Positions 18,047 through 26,471 of a stretch of DNA of 64,000 bases are shown in pieces (position 1 is the stretch's first letter; each line of letters starts with the position of its first letter). The notes under the pieces were generated by a model that was given only the letters and a program-made list of their open reading frames with translations, did no database searches and had not been told where the DNA came from. This DNA comes from Bacteroidota bacterium (GTDB lineage Bacteria > Bacteroidota > Bacteroidia > Chitinophagales > Chitinophagaceae). Where the stretch lies: assembly GCA_018267915.1 (NCBI GenBank), contig JAFDXN010000012.1, positions 79,706 through 143,705 on the forward strand, in the 5' to 3' direction. Made by a program: the position numbers and the translations under genes.

Positions 18047-19252
18047 ATGCCAACACTGGAAGAACGACTGAAAAAATTCAATAGCAACCGTGTGCCCGAA
18101 ATGGTGCAAAGGAAGTACCAGGCTATGGCGCAAAATATGTTCCGGTTTTATCGCGGCACCTGCCACCTGTTTTATGAAGATCTGCATAAGATCAAAGGTT
18201 TTCCCAAGTCACCACCAGCCTGGATATGCGGCGACCTGCACCTTGAGAACTTCGGCAGTTACAAAAGCGACAATCGCCTGGTTTACTTCGATTTGAACGA
18301 TTTTGACGAGGCCATCTTAGCACCAGCGCTATGGGAAGTGGTTCGGTTAACCACCAGCATTATACTCGCTTTTGAAATACTTAAGATCGATAAGCAAAAG
18401 GCAGCAAAAATGGCCCAGCTATTCGTGAAGAGCTATGCGGCAACATTAGCAGCCGGCAAAGCTTATTATATAGAGCGGAAGACCGCCAAAGGCATTATAC
18501 AAACTTTCCTTACAGCAGTAGGCAAGCGGAAGGCAAAAAGTCTCCTTGACAGGCGCGCAATTATTAAAAAGCATATTTCCAGGATCAAGATCGACAACAA
18601 AAAGCATTTTGAAATAGATAGCATACTAAAACGAGAACTAACACTGCTGATGGAACATTGGCTGTACCATAATCACGATGGACCGTTTAACTATCGTGTA
18701 GCTGATGTTGCGTTCCGATTGGCAGGAACGGGCAGCGTGGGGGTCAAACGATACATTTTTCTTCTGGAAAGTACGAGGCGGGAGCAGGATTATTTGCTTG
18801 TCGATATGAAGCAATCGATGGAAAGCTCCCTAAAACCCTTTGTGAAATTTACACAACCCGATTGGCAATCCCATGCGGAACGGGTGGTTAGCGTGCAACG
18901 GCGAATGCAAAATATACCGCCGGCATTGCTGAGCATAGTCGAATTTAGAGGCGAATCTTATCTTATTCAGGAGTTGCAATATGAAAAAGACAGCATCGAC
19001 TTCAACCTGATACGGGACCGATACCGTGATATATACAAGGTGATCGATGACATGGCCATACTGACCGCATCGTCACAATTGCGCAGTTCGGGGAGGCAAG
19101 GCTCCGCAATAGCCGATGCGCTTATTGCCTTCGGTAGCGACAACTCATGGCAGGAAGAGGTTTTACGATATTCGCGCGAATATGCAACCAAAACAAAAAT
19201 CTATTTCCGGGAGTTTAAGCGATTATATAAGCAAGGTGTATTTTCTACCTGA
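18047..19252 (+). CDS. DUF2252 family protein
   Basis: A 401-residue soluble protein with the DUF2252 hallmarks: FRFYRGTCHLFYEDL, then WICGDLHLENFGSY and VYFDLNDFDEAILAPALWEVVRL. The GDxHxxNF and DFDEA motifs resemble the catalytic loop and metal-binding Asp of aminoglycoside-phosphotransferase-type kinases. A small-molecule or protein kinase activity is therefore plausible but unproven. It is coupled to the CinA-like gene; a fatty-acid desaturase follows under its own promoter. Confidence 0.82.
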   Translation: MPTLEERLKKFNSNRVPEMVQRKYQAMAQNMFRFYRGTCHLFYEDLHKIKGFPKSPPAWICGDLHLENFGSYKSDNRLVYFDLNDFDEAILAPALWEVVRLTTSIILAFEILKIDKQKAAKMAQLFVKSYAATLAAGKAYYIERKTAKGIIQTFLTAVGKRKAKSLLDRRAIIKKHISRIKIDNKKHFEIDSILKRELTLLMEHWLYHNHDGPFNYRVADVAFRLAGTGSVGVKRYIFLLESTRREQDYLLVDMKQSMESSLKPFVKFTQPDWQSHAERVVSVQRRMQNIPPALLSIVEFRGESYLIQELQYEKDSIDFNLIRDRYRDIYKVIDDMAILTASSQLRSSGRQGSAIADALIAFGSDNSWQEEVLRYSREYATKTKIYFREFKRLYKQGVFST

Positions 19253-19329
19253 CCGGGAGACCTCCCATGATGAGGGTTGAGGTCGCGTACAATTTTCACT
19301 GATACCGCGCCAGGAACATATTATAATTT

Positions 19330-19359
19330 TTGCTGAAAAAATTCGGCCCGATATTTTTG
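19330..19359 (+). promoter_or_regulatory. Bacteroidota-type promoter of the desaturase gene
   Basis: TTG (19330-19332), 19 bases, then TATTTTTG (19352-19359), matching the TTG-N19-TAnnTTTG consensus of the Bacteroidota primary sigma factor. Transcription would start near 19366. It therefore rules out the longer reading frame from 19330 and supports the ATG at 19405 as start. Confidence 0.7.
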
Positions 19360-19404
19360 GCGCGAAGGCTTGGTTTTTTTATAGCGCTTTGTCATTTTTG
19401 CAAT

Positions 19405-20499
19405 ATGGCAAAGCTCGTTTACAACAATAAAGGAGCCGTGTTTTTTAAGGCTCTGAAAATAGACGTTGAAAACTATTTCGTAGGAAACAGGATACGGAAA
19501 ACCGGAGATTGGAGGCTATACCTTAAGTCCCTAACGTTAATGTTGATCGCCACCTGCCTGTATGTTTTCCTACTGACATCTCATTACCCGAACATCCTGG
19601 GTATAGTTCTATCTGCAGCACTTGGGTTTATTCTTTCAGGTATAGGCTTCAACATAATGCACGATGCCAATCATGGTAGTTACTCCAGCAAGCAATGGGT
19701 GAATGACCTTATGGGGCTTACTCTTAACGCCCTGGGCAGTAATGCTTTTATCTGGAAGCAGAAACACAATATCATTCATCATACCTATACCAACGTGGAT
19801 GGCATAGACGACGATATTGCAAAGAGCCCTTTGATAAGGCAAAGTAGTACCCAGATATGGAAACCACTGCATCGCCTCCAGCACTTGTACTTATGGGTCA
19901 TCTATGCGCTGAGCTCAATTTTGTGGATTTTCGTCACTGACTTTGTAAAATACGGAACAAAAAAAATATACACTACCCAATTAAAGCAGATCAATATAAA
20001 GGAGCACCTTATCTTCTGGCTTAGTAAAATGCTGTACGTCATATTTTATATGGTCGTACCCATCATGCTGGTAGGGTTTCAGAAGTGGCTGATAGGCTTT
20101 CTTTGCATGCATATTACCATGGGTTTATCGCTTGCCGTAGTGTTTCAGCTGGCACATGTTATCGAAGAGACAGAATTCCTGTATTTTGGCCACGAAGATG
20201 TAGTAATGGAAAATGAATGGGCGGTACATCAAATCAAGACAACAGCCAACTTTGCGCCTCAAAATTTATTCATTACCTGGTTTGTAGGTGGTCTGAATTA
20301 CCAGATCGAACATCATCTTTTCCCGCGTATCAGCCACATTCACTACCCGGAACTAAGCAAAATAGTACGCGCCAAATGTGAGGAATACGGCATCCAGTAT
20401 AACTGTATGCCCACTGTTGGAAGTGCTATAGCTTCGCATTACCGCCACATGAAATCGCTAGGAATAAAACCGATAAGCAACGCCGGCAGAGCCGCTTAG
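19405..20499 (+). CDS. Fatty-acid desaturase (acyl-CoA/linoleoyl-CoA desaturase type)
   Basis: A 364-residue membrane di-iron desaturase. The three histidine boxes are HDANHG (residues 86-91), HNIIHHTY (121-128) and QIEHHLF (300-306). The Q in the third box is the mark of front-end desaturases. Four membrane helices lie at about 42-60, 63-83, 165-190 and 210-250. The start at 19405 gives the family-typical opening (LVYNNKGAVFFKALK) and fits the promoter just upstream. It introduces double bonds into membrane fatty acids. Its stop overlaps the remnant gene on the other strand by four bases. Confidence 0.9.
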   Translation: MAKLVYNNKGAVFFKALKIDVENYFVGNRIRKTGDWRLYLKSLTLMLIATCLYVFLLTSHYPNILGIVLSAALGFILSGIGFNIMHDANHGSYSSKQWVNDLMGLTLNALGSNAFIWKQKHNIIHHTYTNVDGIDDDIAKSPLIRQSSTQIWKPLHRLQHLYLWVIYALSSILWIFVTDFVKYGTKKIYTTQLKQINIKEHLIFWLSKMLYVIFYMVVPIMLVGFQKWLIGFLCMHITMGLSLAVVFQLAHVIEETEFLYFGHEDVVMENEWAVHQIKTTANFAPQNLFITWFVGGLNYQIEHHLFPRISHIHYPELSKIVRAKCEEYGIQYNCMPTVGSAIASHYRHMKSLGIKPISNAGRAA

Positions 20500-20759
20500 A
20501 AACGACGTGTGTGCTTATCCCCTGTTATCAATTTTAACTGGTAGAAGTCCTTCCTCCGGTCTTTTAAGTTTCTAACGCTGCCATAACTATGCAACTCGTG
20601 CAATAGGGAAAGATCCACCTCGGCTATAAGTATCATTTCGGCATGTGAGATTACTTTCCGATACAGAAAGTAACTTATCAATACTGGAGCGGCTTTCAAT
20701 TGATTGGGGTACAAATAAGTGGAAAAACCTATTTGGCATTCCGAAAAATTGCATTCCAT
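20496..20759 (-). pseudogene. 3' remnant of a nitrilase/carbon-nitrogen hydrolase-like gene
   Basis: The last 50 or so residues (20496-20651: ISHAEMILIAEVDLSLLHEL..., then SVRNLKDRRKDFYQLKLI) look like the C-terminus of a carbon-nitrogen hydrolase, where an EMxLxAEVDL strand and an RRxDxY end are common. Upstream of that, in the same frame, nothing recognisable remains: no catalytic Glu, Lys or Cys. The fragment converges exactly on the desaturase stop, so it may be the original neighbour, cut when the island arrived. The assignment rests on a short match by eye. Confidence 0.5.
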
Positions 20760-20995
20760 ATGTTGGGTAAAGACTTAACACATTCGCTTTGTTCCCTATG
20801 ATCCCCTTCTTTAATCGCGGGCGTACCAATATATACCTTACTTTCTTCCAAACTTATAGGAAAACCACTTTGAAAAAGTATTTTGGCCCCTTTCGGTATT
20901 GTAACCTCCTTATTAACTACCTGACTTTCTATAATTACGCTGTCTTCAATGATCACCGTGCCTGCAATACCAACATGAGATTCAATGACACAATT
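20729..20995 (-). pseudogene. 3' remnant of an LpxD-like hexapeptide acyltransferase gene
   Basis: After an in-frame TAA (20998-20996) the frame reads NCVIESHVGIAGTVIIEDSV, then VTIPKGAKILFQSG and KVYIGTPAIKE. This is the last coils and tail of a left-handed beta-helix acyltransferase such as LpxD (compare the usual QVGIAG...GAQSG...GSPA pattern). No start codon and no N-terminal uridine-binding domain are present, so it cannot be active. It borders the DUF6671 gene and marks a recombination junction near 20996. Confidence 0.5.
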
Positions 20996-21034
20996 TTAGG
21001 TTTCCACCTCCATTAAGATTTTGATATTAGAAAA

Positions 21035-21883
21035 TCAAGGATTACACCAGTCGCAGTACATTGGAGATTCTTGTGTTTTAGAATGAGGATACAAACTTTC
21101 TCTTCTAGCACCACACTTCTGACAGCCACAAATGTATGCTAGTGTGCTTCTTGTGGGCATACCACATGCTTCGCAAGGTAGGCCTTCACGAACGTCCACT
21201 ACATCAAAACCTGGGGCAGTACATGCGGGACATTTTTTATTAATTGACTCTATTAGTCTTTTCGTTGCGTTCTTTATCACATTCATCCTTGTTGGATTAT
21301 GCAATGCCCTCATGTCAGTTTCTAAAAAAACGCCGCCATATTTGCCTAACAATATATCAACTAAGGTCTTTAAATTATTCCAGGAGTTAATTCCTTTCAC
21401 CATGTTACTTATGTCGTCTTTATCCCTTCTTAATATTAACGAGTGGGATGGAAAGCATACTTCTTCTGCAAAATTTTTGACCTCTTCCCATGTATGTAGG
21501 CGGCCCGCCTTGAAGTTGGTATCGGTAGTTAGCTCCCTGACTTTAATTTCAAGGCCATACTCCATATCAATTAGCAGGATAATTTCATCATCTGCCGGGA
21601 GAAAGGGAACAGTAGGATGCGACCCAAATGATCCCTCGCTAGCGACAGCTAAAGAACAACCATATCGCTTCATCGCGGCTCTGCACTTCATTCTTGCTGC
21701 CTCAACAGGATTAGGATTTCTCTCAACCTCTCCCGTAAATGTTCCAAAACAATCTGTATTAAAACCGTTGACTTCAACAATAGTTACACCCAACTCAGCC
21801 TCAAGGATTGGCGCCATAACTGCTTCTTTATTGTGCATAGTAGCTATCACCAGATCACGTCCCTTAAAGGTGTGATTGTCCAT
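21035..21883 (-). CDS. DUF6671-family protein with zinc-ribbon-like tail
   Basis: A 282-residue soluble protein. It opens DLVIATMHNKEAVMAPILEAELG and has a conserved EGSFGSHPTVPFLPADDEIIL core, which I recognise as DUF6671-like. The last 75 residues carry four CxxC pairs (CPAC, CEAC, CQKC with a preceding C, CDWC), likely two zinc ribbons. No activity is established for the family that I know of. It is the last gene of the five-gene operon, 24 bases after the 90-residue protein. Confidence 0.65.
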   Translation of the reverse strand: MDNHTFKGRDLVIATMHNKEAVMAPILEAELGVTIVEVNGFNTDCFGTFTGEVERNPNPVEAARMKCRAAMKRYGCSLAVASEGSFGSHPTVPFLPADDEIILLIDMEYGLEIKVRELTTDTNFKAGRLHTWEEVKNFAEEVCFPSHSLILRRDKDDISNMVKGINSWNNLKTLVDILLGKYGGVFLETDMRALHNPTRMNVIKNATKRLIESINKKCPACTAPGFDVVDVREGLPCEACGMPTRSTLAYICGCQKCGARRESLYPHSKTQESPMYCDWCNP

Positions 21884-21907
21884 AATTTATCGTTATGTGG
21901 AAAACAA

Positions 21908-22180
21908 TTACGAGTTATGATAATCAGGACAAAACTCTAGGGTTAGTTTAGCATGCAGTGCAACGTGCTTATATCCACTTTGAGTTAAAAGTCTGGATAT
22001 CGCACGTTGATCATGTTCCAATTCATTCACTCTTTTTTCACAGTGTTTAATGTCTTCTTCTGATAAGACCGAAGTATCAATCTTTGCAATTTGAAAGTCG
22101 GTTTTGACCTTGAATATTTTGGCAAGCAACTGCTCTGCTTCTTGAATGGTATATCTACCATTTATCAATATTGATTCCAT
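21908..22180 (-). CDS. Hypothetical 90-residue protein
   Basis: A small charged protein, probably all-helical. It starts MESILINGRYTIQEAEQLLA and has a long amphipathic stretch (DIKHCEKRVNELEHDQRAIS) that could form a helical hairpin or coiled coil. No known family is recognised. It sits between icd (26-base gap) and the DUF6671 gene (24-base gap) in the same orientation, so it is very likely translated as part of the operon. Confidence 0.6.
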   Translation of the reverse strand: MESILINGRYTIQEAEQLLAKIFKVKTDFQIAKIDTSVLSEEDIKHCEKRVNELEHDQRAISRLLTQSGYKHVALHAKLTLEFCPDYHNS

Positions 22181-22206
22181 AGCATTCTCTTTTTATAAGT
22201 CATTTT

Positions 22207-23700
22207 TTATTGTCCTTGTCCTGCGCTAAAAGATTGTTGCCCGTCTATCACATAAAGATTCTCTGTCTTTATAATCTCAAGCTTTCTATGGTGAATTTTC
22301 TGGAGCAGATCGATTACAACCTGATAATTCACACCTTGTTGCAAATCTCTTGCAAACCGACAACGCCAATGGTCAGTGCAAAATGTCTCGGGAAAACCAT
22401 TAGGCCAAACTTTCGTGCCGCGATTAGTAATCATCGTTAACTTCATTCCATACGATTCTACATCCGATAGCAAAGAGGCAAGATTTTCAGGATTTCTGTC
22501 CTTAAACTGTAAGAACACATCTACACCGATAAGCTCTCTTAATGCGGGCTTGACCTCAGAAATCCGAATGTTAAAATCTTTATTGCCATCTCCATAGTCA
22601 ACCTGTTTGAATTTCTGGGGCAACATACCTAATCGCGTAATTACCGCTTCCGCAAATTCCTTTGTCCCAACAATTTCCTTTGACACGCCACTATTATATA
22701 TATCCTCTGTGTGTATCCCGTCTTCTATTGTTCTTAGCCATGCATTATGTATCTTCTCTGCGATATCAGATTGCTTTATATGAACGAGCATTTGAATTGC
22801 TGCCAGTAACAAGCCGGATGGATTAGCTTTATTAGCTCCGGCAATATCTGGTGCCGATCCATGAATTGCTTCAAACATTGCAAAGCCTTCGCCTATGTTT
22901 GCACTTCCTGCCAGACCAACTGAGCCGGTAATCTGTGCGGCAACATCACTAAGTATGTCTCCATAAAGGTTCGGCATAACTATCACATCAAATATCTCGG
23001 GAGTCTCTGCCAGCTTAGCTGCACCTATATCCACTATCCAATGCTCCTTCTCCAGATCAGGATACTCTTCGCCTATACGGTCAAATGTTTTATGAAAAAG
23101 GCCGTCGGTCATTTTCATTATATTGTCTTTAGTAAAGCAGGTGACTTTTTTTCGCCCGTAAGCACGAGCATATTCGAACGCATATCTTACAATCTTTTCC
23201 GTTCCTGGCTTAGAGATCAACTTCAGACATTGAACCACTTCATCGGTCTGCTGATGCTCGATACCGCCATAAAGATCTTCTTCATTCTCTCTTACGATGA
23301 CCACATCCATGATGGGATGTTTAGTATGTATGTACGGATGATATGACACACAAGGACGAACATTCGCATATAACCCAAGTACCTTTCTCGTAGTTACATT
23401 CAGGCTTTTGAATCCTCCTCCTTGTGGGGTTGTAATCGGAGCTTTCAAAAAGACTTTTGTTCTCCTTAATGAATCCCAGGCTTCATTTCTTATGCCCGAG
23501 GAATTGCCTCCTAAATAAACCCTCTCACCAATTTCTATCTCCTCGATATCGAGTTTCGCACCTGCGGCATTTAAAATTTTCAGGGTAGCACCCATTATTT
23601 CCGGGCCAATTCCGTCACCATAGGCTACGGTTATGGGCGTTGCGGAAAAACTTCTTTTTGTGATCTTACTCTTGGGAAGAGATTTTGTTGAGGTTGTCAT
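22207..23700 (-). CDS. icd: NADP-dependent isocitrate dehydrogenase, long (C-terminally extended) type
   Basis: A 497-residue enzyme. The dehydrogenase core holds VAYGDGIGPEIM, the substrate-binding GGGFKSLNVTTRK and YANVRP, RENEEDLYGG and the family signature NLYGDILSDVAAQITGSVGLAGS. A C-terminal extension of about 150 residues (after residue 345) follows, as in Rickettsia and Thermus type enzymes. It oxidises isocitrate to 2-oxoglutarate and CO2. The first 24 residues are extra and Ser/Lys-rich. It is 10 bases downstream of purE, an unusual neighbour for a TCA enzyme. Confidence 0.88.
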   Translation of the reverse strand: MTTSTKSLPKSKITKRSFSATPITVAYGDGIGPEIMGATLKILNAAGAKLDIEEIEIGERVYLGGNSSGIRNEAWDSLRRTKVFLKAPITTPQGGGFKSLNVTTRKVLGLYANVRPCVSYHPYIHTKHPIMDVVIVRENEEDLYGGIEHQQTDEVVQCLKLISKPGTEKIVRYAFEYARAYGRKKVTCFTKDNIMKMTDGLFHKTFDRIGEEYPDLEKEHWIVDIGAAKLAETPEIFDVIVMPNLYGDILSDVAAQITGSVGLAGSANIGEGFAMFEAIHGSAPDIAGANKANPSGLLLAAIQMLVHIKQSDIAEKIHNAWLRTIEDGIHTEDIYNSGVSKEIVGTKEFAEAVITRLGMLPQKFKQVDYGDGNKDFNIRISEVKPALRELIGVDVFLQFKDRNPENLASLLSDVESYGMKLTMITNRGTKVWPNGFPETFCTDHWRCRFARDLQQGVNYQVVIDLLQKIHHRKLEIIKTENLYVIDGQQSFSAGQGQ

Positions 23701-23710
23701 ATACTATATT

Positions 23711-24202
23711 CTATTTTTTGTTTACTATGCGATTTTGCTCTTCAACTTTTTGTTTGTTTGCAATTTTCAGCTCTTTCAATTTTTCGCTAATACCTGCATC
23801 GCCAATTGCCAATATTTGAGCGGCCAATATGGCCGCATTGTGTGCATTGTCTATTGCTACCGTAGCGACCGGAACATCATTTGGCATTTGCACAATAGAG
23901 AGAAGCGAGTCCAAACCATCGATAGAGTTACGGGACCTTACCGGTACACCAATTACCGGAACAGTAGTAAGTGCCGCCATCATACCTGGCAGGTGGGCTG
24001 CACCGCCGGCGCCCGCAATTACAATCGCCACTCCTCTATCGTCTAGCGTCCTGGCATAGTCAAACATCCACTCGGGGCTACGGTGTGCCGACACAACCAA
24101 AAAATCATATTCAATACCCATTTTCTCAAATACCCAGGTAGCCGGGCGCATTATTTCCGCGTCCGAACCGCTACCCATGATTATTGCTACTTTCTTATGC
24201 AT
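23711..24202 (-). CDS. purE: N5-carboxyaminoimidazole ribonucleotide mutase PurE
   Basis: A 163-residue class I PurE that turns N5-CAIR into CAIR in purine synthesis. It has IIMGSGSDAEIM, the catalytic His in VSAHRSPEWM and AGAGGAAHLPGMMAALT. I chose ATG at 24202, because the upstream in-frame GTG at 24208 adds only two residues. The gene overlaps the end of purK by eight bases, so the two are translationally coupled. Confidence 0.93.
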   Translation of the reverse strand: MHKKVAIIMGSGSDAEIMRPATWVFEKMGIEYDFLVVSAHRSPEWMFDYARTLDDRGVAIVIAGAGGAAHLPGMMAALTTVPVIGVPVRSRNSIDGLDSLLSIVQMPNDVPVATVAIDNAHNAAILAAQILAIGDAGISEKLKELKIANKQKVEEQNRIVNKK

Positions 24203-25328
24203 GACCACATTTTAAAATATGCCTTATCATTATCGACTTTGCAATCGCTTCTTCTCTCTGCACATCGGTAATAGTAATATGCCCCATCTTGCGACCTTCT
24301 ATACCACCGCGCTTACCATACCAATGCAAGTGTACATTATCCGCAAAGAGAATCGTTTTTAACGCATTCATTATTGCCTGCTTTCTATGAGCTGCCGGCT
24401 CAAGTATGTTTATCATAGCTGAAGGCATAGTGCTGTCCGTCCTACCCATAGGAAGACCCAGTATTAGTCTGATTTGTTGTTCGAATTGAGACGTTCTGGC
24501 TGCTTCGATTGTGTGGTGTCCGCTATTATGTGGTCGAGGTGCAAGTTCATTGACATAAACCTTTCCATTACTGGCAACAAACATTTCCACTGCCATAATT
24601 CCAGTAAGATCCACAGCTTTTGCCACCTGCTTCGCTATCGTACAGATCCTTACCGCGGTATCGTTGTCTAAGTCGGCTGGGCATATCTGGAAGTCAAGCA
24701 ACATGCGTTCCTCATCAAAAACCATATGTACCGGATCATAACATTCAATGATTCCGCTTTCGCTTCTCGATACTATAACCGATATTTCCTGCCTGATGTC
24801 TACTAATTCTTCGAGCACACACGGTCCGTTAAATGCTTTTGATATGTCCTCTACTGTTCGTAGTTTTAATACGCCCCTCCCATCATACCCTTGAGTACAT
24901 TTTTTTAACACTGCGGGAAGTTTATCGGCATGCCTTGAAAGTTCCTCCTTATCTGTTATTAGCCAACCCATTGCTACCGGTATATCAAATTTTTTAAGAT
25001 ATTCTTTTTGTAGGTATTTATCTTGAATTATCTCCAGGGTTTCAGGCGAAGGGTATACTTTTACACCAATGTCTCTTAATCTCTTGAGAGCTGTTACATC
25101 TACGGCCTCTTTTTCAATCGTAACTATATCCAGGTTCTTTCCAAAGTTGACTACATCTTCGAATTTTAAAGGATCGCCCAAGTGGAAGGAATTACTATAT
25201 CTTGAACAAGGGGCTTCAGGATCAATGTCCAGAACTGATACATTCAGTCCAAAGTCTATTGCATATCTGATCAACATTGAACCAAGCTGACCCCCTCCGA
25301 TTATTCCAATTTTTATTTCTTCAAACAT
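24195..25328 (-). CDS. purK: N5-carboxyaminoimidazole ribonucleotide synthase PurK
   Basis: A 377-residue ATP-grasp enzyme that carboxylates AIR with bicarbonate and ATP. The N-terminal Rossmann-like IGIIGGGQLGSMLI, the ATP-grasp CTQGYDGRGVLKL and the metal/substrate-binding NELAPRPHNSGHHTIEAA are present. The start at 25328 (MFEEIKIGIIGGGQ) fits the family better than the ATG at 25358. It is the first gene of the operon and divergent from the LysR gene, with the predicted operator between them. Confidence 0.92.
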   Translation of the reverse strand: MFEEIKIGIIGGGQLGSMLIRYAIDFGLNVSVLDIDPEAPCSRYSNSFHLGDPLKFEDVVNFGKNLDIVTIEKEAVDVTALKRLRDIGVKVYPSPETLEIIQDKYLQKEYLKKFDIPVAMGWLITDKEELSRHADKLPAVLKKCTQGYDGRGVLKLRTVEDISKAFNGPCVLEELVDIRQEISVIVSRSESGIIECYDPVHMVFDEERMLLDFQICPADLDNDTAVRICTIAKQVAKAVDLTGIMAVEMFVASNGKVYVNELAPRPHNSGHHTIEAARTSQFEQQIRLILGLPMGRTDSTMPSAMINILEPAAHRKQAIMNALKTILFADNVHLHWYGKRGGIEGRKMGHITITDVQREEAIAKSIMIRHILKCGHA

Positions 25329-25403
25329 ATTGCTTAAGTTTTTTTGCTTTCCCGCCATTGTTCTCGGTGCAAATGTCTCATTAGCATTTCATTTATTTTT
25401 ATT

Positions 25404-25425
25404 TAACTTTGATATGAAAATCATA
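25404..25425 (+). promoter_or_regulatory. LysR promoter and T-N11-A operator palindrome
   Basis: TAACTTTG (25404-25411) fits the -7 consensus TAnnTTTG. Directly after it lies TATGA-AAA-TCATA (25413-25425), a perfect inverted repeat of the T-N11-A form to which LysR-type regulators bind. The site lies at the start of the lysR transcript and about 85-90 bases before the purK start. The regulator could therefore repress itself and control the purK operon from the same site. Confidence 0.6.
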
Positions 25426-25435
25426 AATTTTATTT

Positions 25436-26359
25436 ATGAACTATACGCTAAACCAATTGAAGATATTCCTTAAGGTTACCCAAACTGCCAGTATAACTAA
25501 GGCTGCTGAGGAGTTGCATCTTACACAACCCGCGGTATCAATCCAGCTTAAAAACTTCCAAGATCAATTTGAAATTCCACTAACTGAGGTTGTCGGAAGA
25601 CAGCTATATGTTACTGACTTTGGAAAAGAAATCGCAGTAACTGCTGAACAAATTTTAGAAGGAGTAAACACGCTTAATTTCAAAACACATGCTCACAAAG
25701 GGCAGCTAACCGGAAGGCTAAAAATATCAATCGTTTCTACAGGAAAATATGTAATGCCATATTTCTTGGCTGACTTTTTAAAACTGCACCCGGCGATTGA
25801 GCTTGTAATGGATGTTACCAATAAAGCCAAAGTAATAGAGAGTCTTGAAAAAAATGAGGTCGATTTTTCTCTTGTCTCTGTCCTACCCGAATCAGTAGCT
25901 TTAGATTTCGTAAAGCTTATGCAGAATAAGCTATTTCTAGTTGCAAATCGGGATAATGAATTTACTAAAAGTAGTTACAGCAATACAATTTTTCAACAAA
26001 TGCCTCTGATATACCGGGAGCAGGGTTCTGCAACCAGACTAGTCATGGAGCGCTTTCTGCAGAACAATAATATACCAACCCTAAAAAAAATAGAATTGAC
26101 TTCAAATGAGGCAGTAAAACAAGCGGTAATAGCCGGCATTGGATATTCAATAATGCCCTTGATAGGCATTAAAAATGAGCTGGGGACTGGGGAGCTTCAA
26201 ATAATTCCTTTGAAAAGATTGCCCATTAGAACTCACTGGCATCTCGTTTGGTTAAAGAACAAAAGGTTCTCGGCTGCAGCAAACTCATACCTGAATTATC
26301 TAAGAAGCGAAAAAGACAATATCATTCGAAATAAGTTTGACTGGTTTGAGAAATATTAG
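25436..26359 (+). CDS. LysR-family transcriptional regulator
   Basis: A 307-residue regulator. The N-terminal winged helix-turn-helix reads QLKIFLKVTQTASITKAAEELHLTQPAVSIQLKNFQ (residues 6-41), which resembles the CbbR/CysB end of the family. A linker helix and an effector-binding domain follow (about 90-295). It is divergent from purK, the classic arrangement for a LysR gene and its target operon. The effector is unknown. Codon and base use are AT-rich like the rest of the island. Confidence 0.9.
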   Translation: MNYTLNQLKIFLKVTQTASITKAAEELHLTQPAVSIQLKNFQDQFEIPLTEVVGRQLYVTDFGKEIAVTAEQILEGVNTLNFKTHAHKGQLTGRLKISIVSTGKYVMPYFLADFLKLHPAIELVMDVTNKAKVIESLEKNEVDFSLVSVLPESVALDFVKLMQNKLFLVANRDNEFTKSSYSNTIFQQMPLIYREQGSATRLVMERFLQNNNIPTLKKIELTSNEAVKQAVIAGIGYSIMPLIGIKNELGTGELQIIPLKRLPIRTHWHLVWLKNKRFSAAANSYLNYLRSEKDNIIRNKFDWFEKY

Positions 26360-26471
26360 TCTCCCTGGTTCGAAATAGTCTGACTGCAAATGGACTTTCA
26401 GCAACCATCGTTAAATATTGCTTTGTCTGTTATTGATTCAAATTAATGTAGCGTGCGGCCTAACTGTCAAC

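Noticed and set aside
19330..19404. Longer start of the desaturase
   Set aside because: The stretch holds the promoter boxes, so it would not be in the message.
21132..21875. 247-residue open frame on the plus strand
   Set aside because: It mirrors the DUF6671 gene; the composition is typical of an antisense frame and the minus-strand gene is part of an operon.
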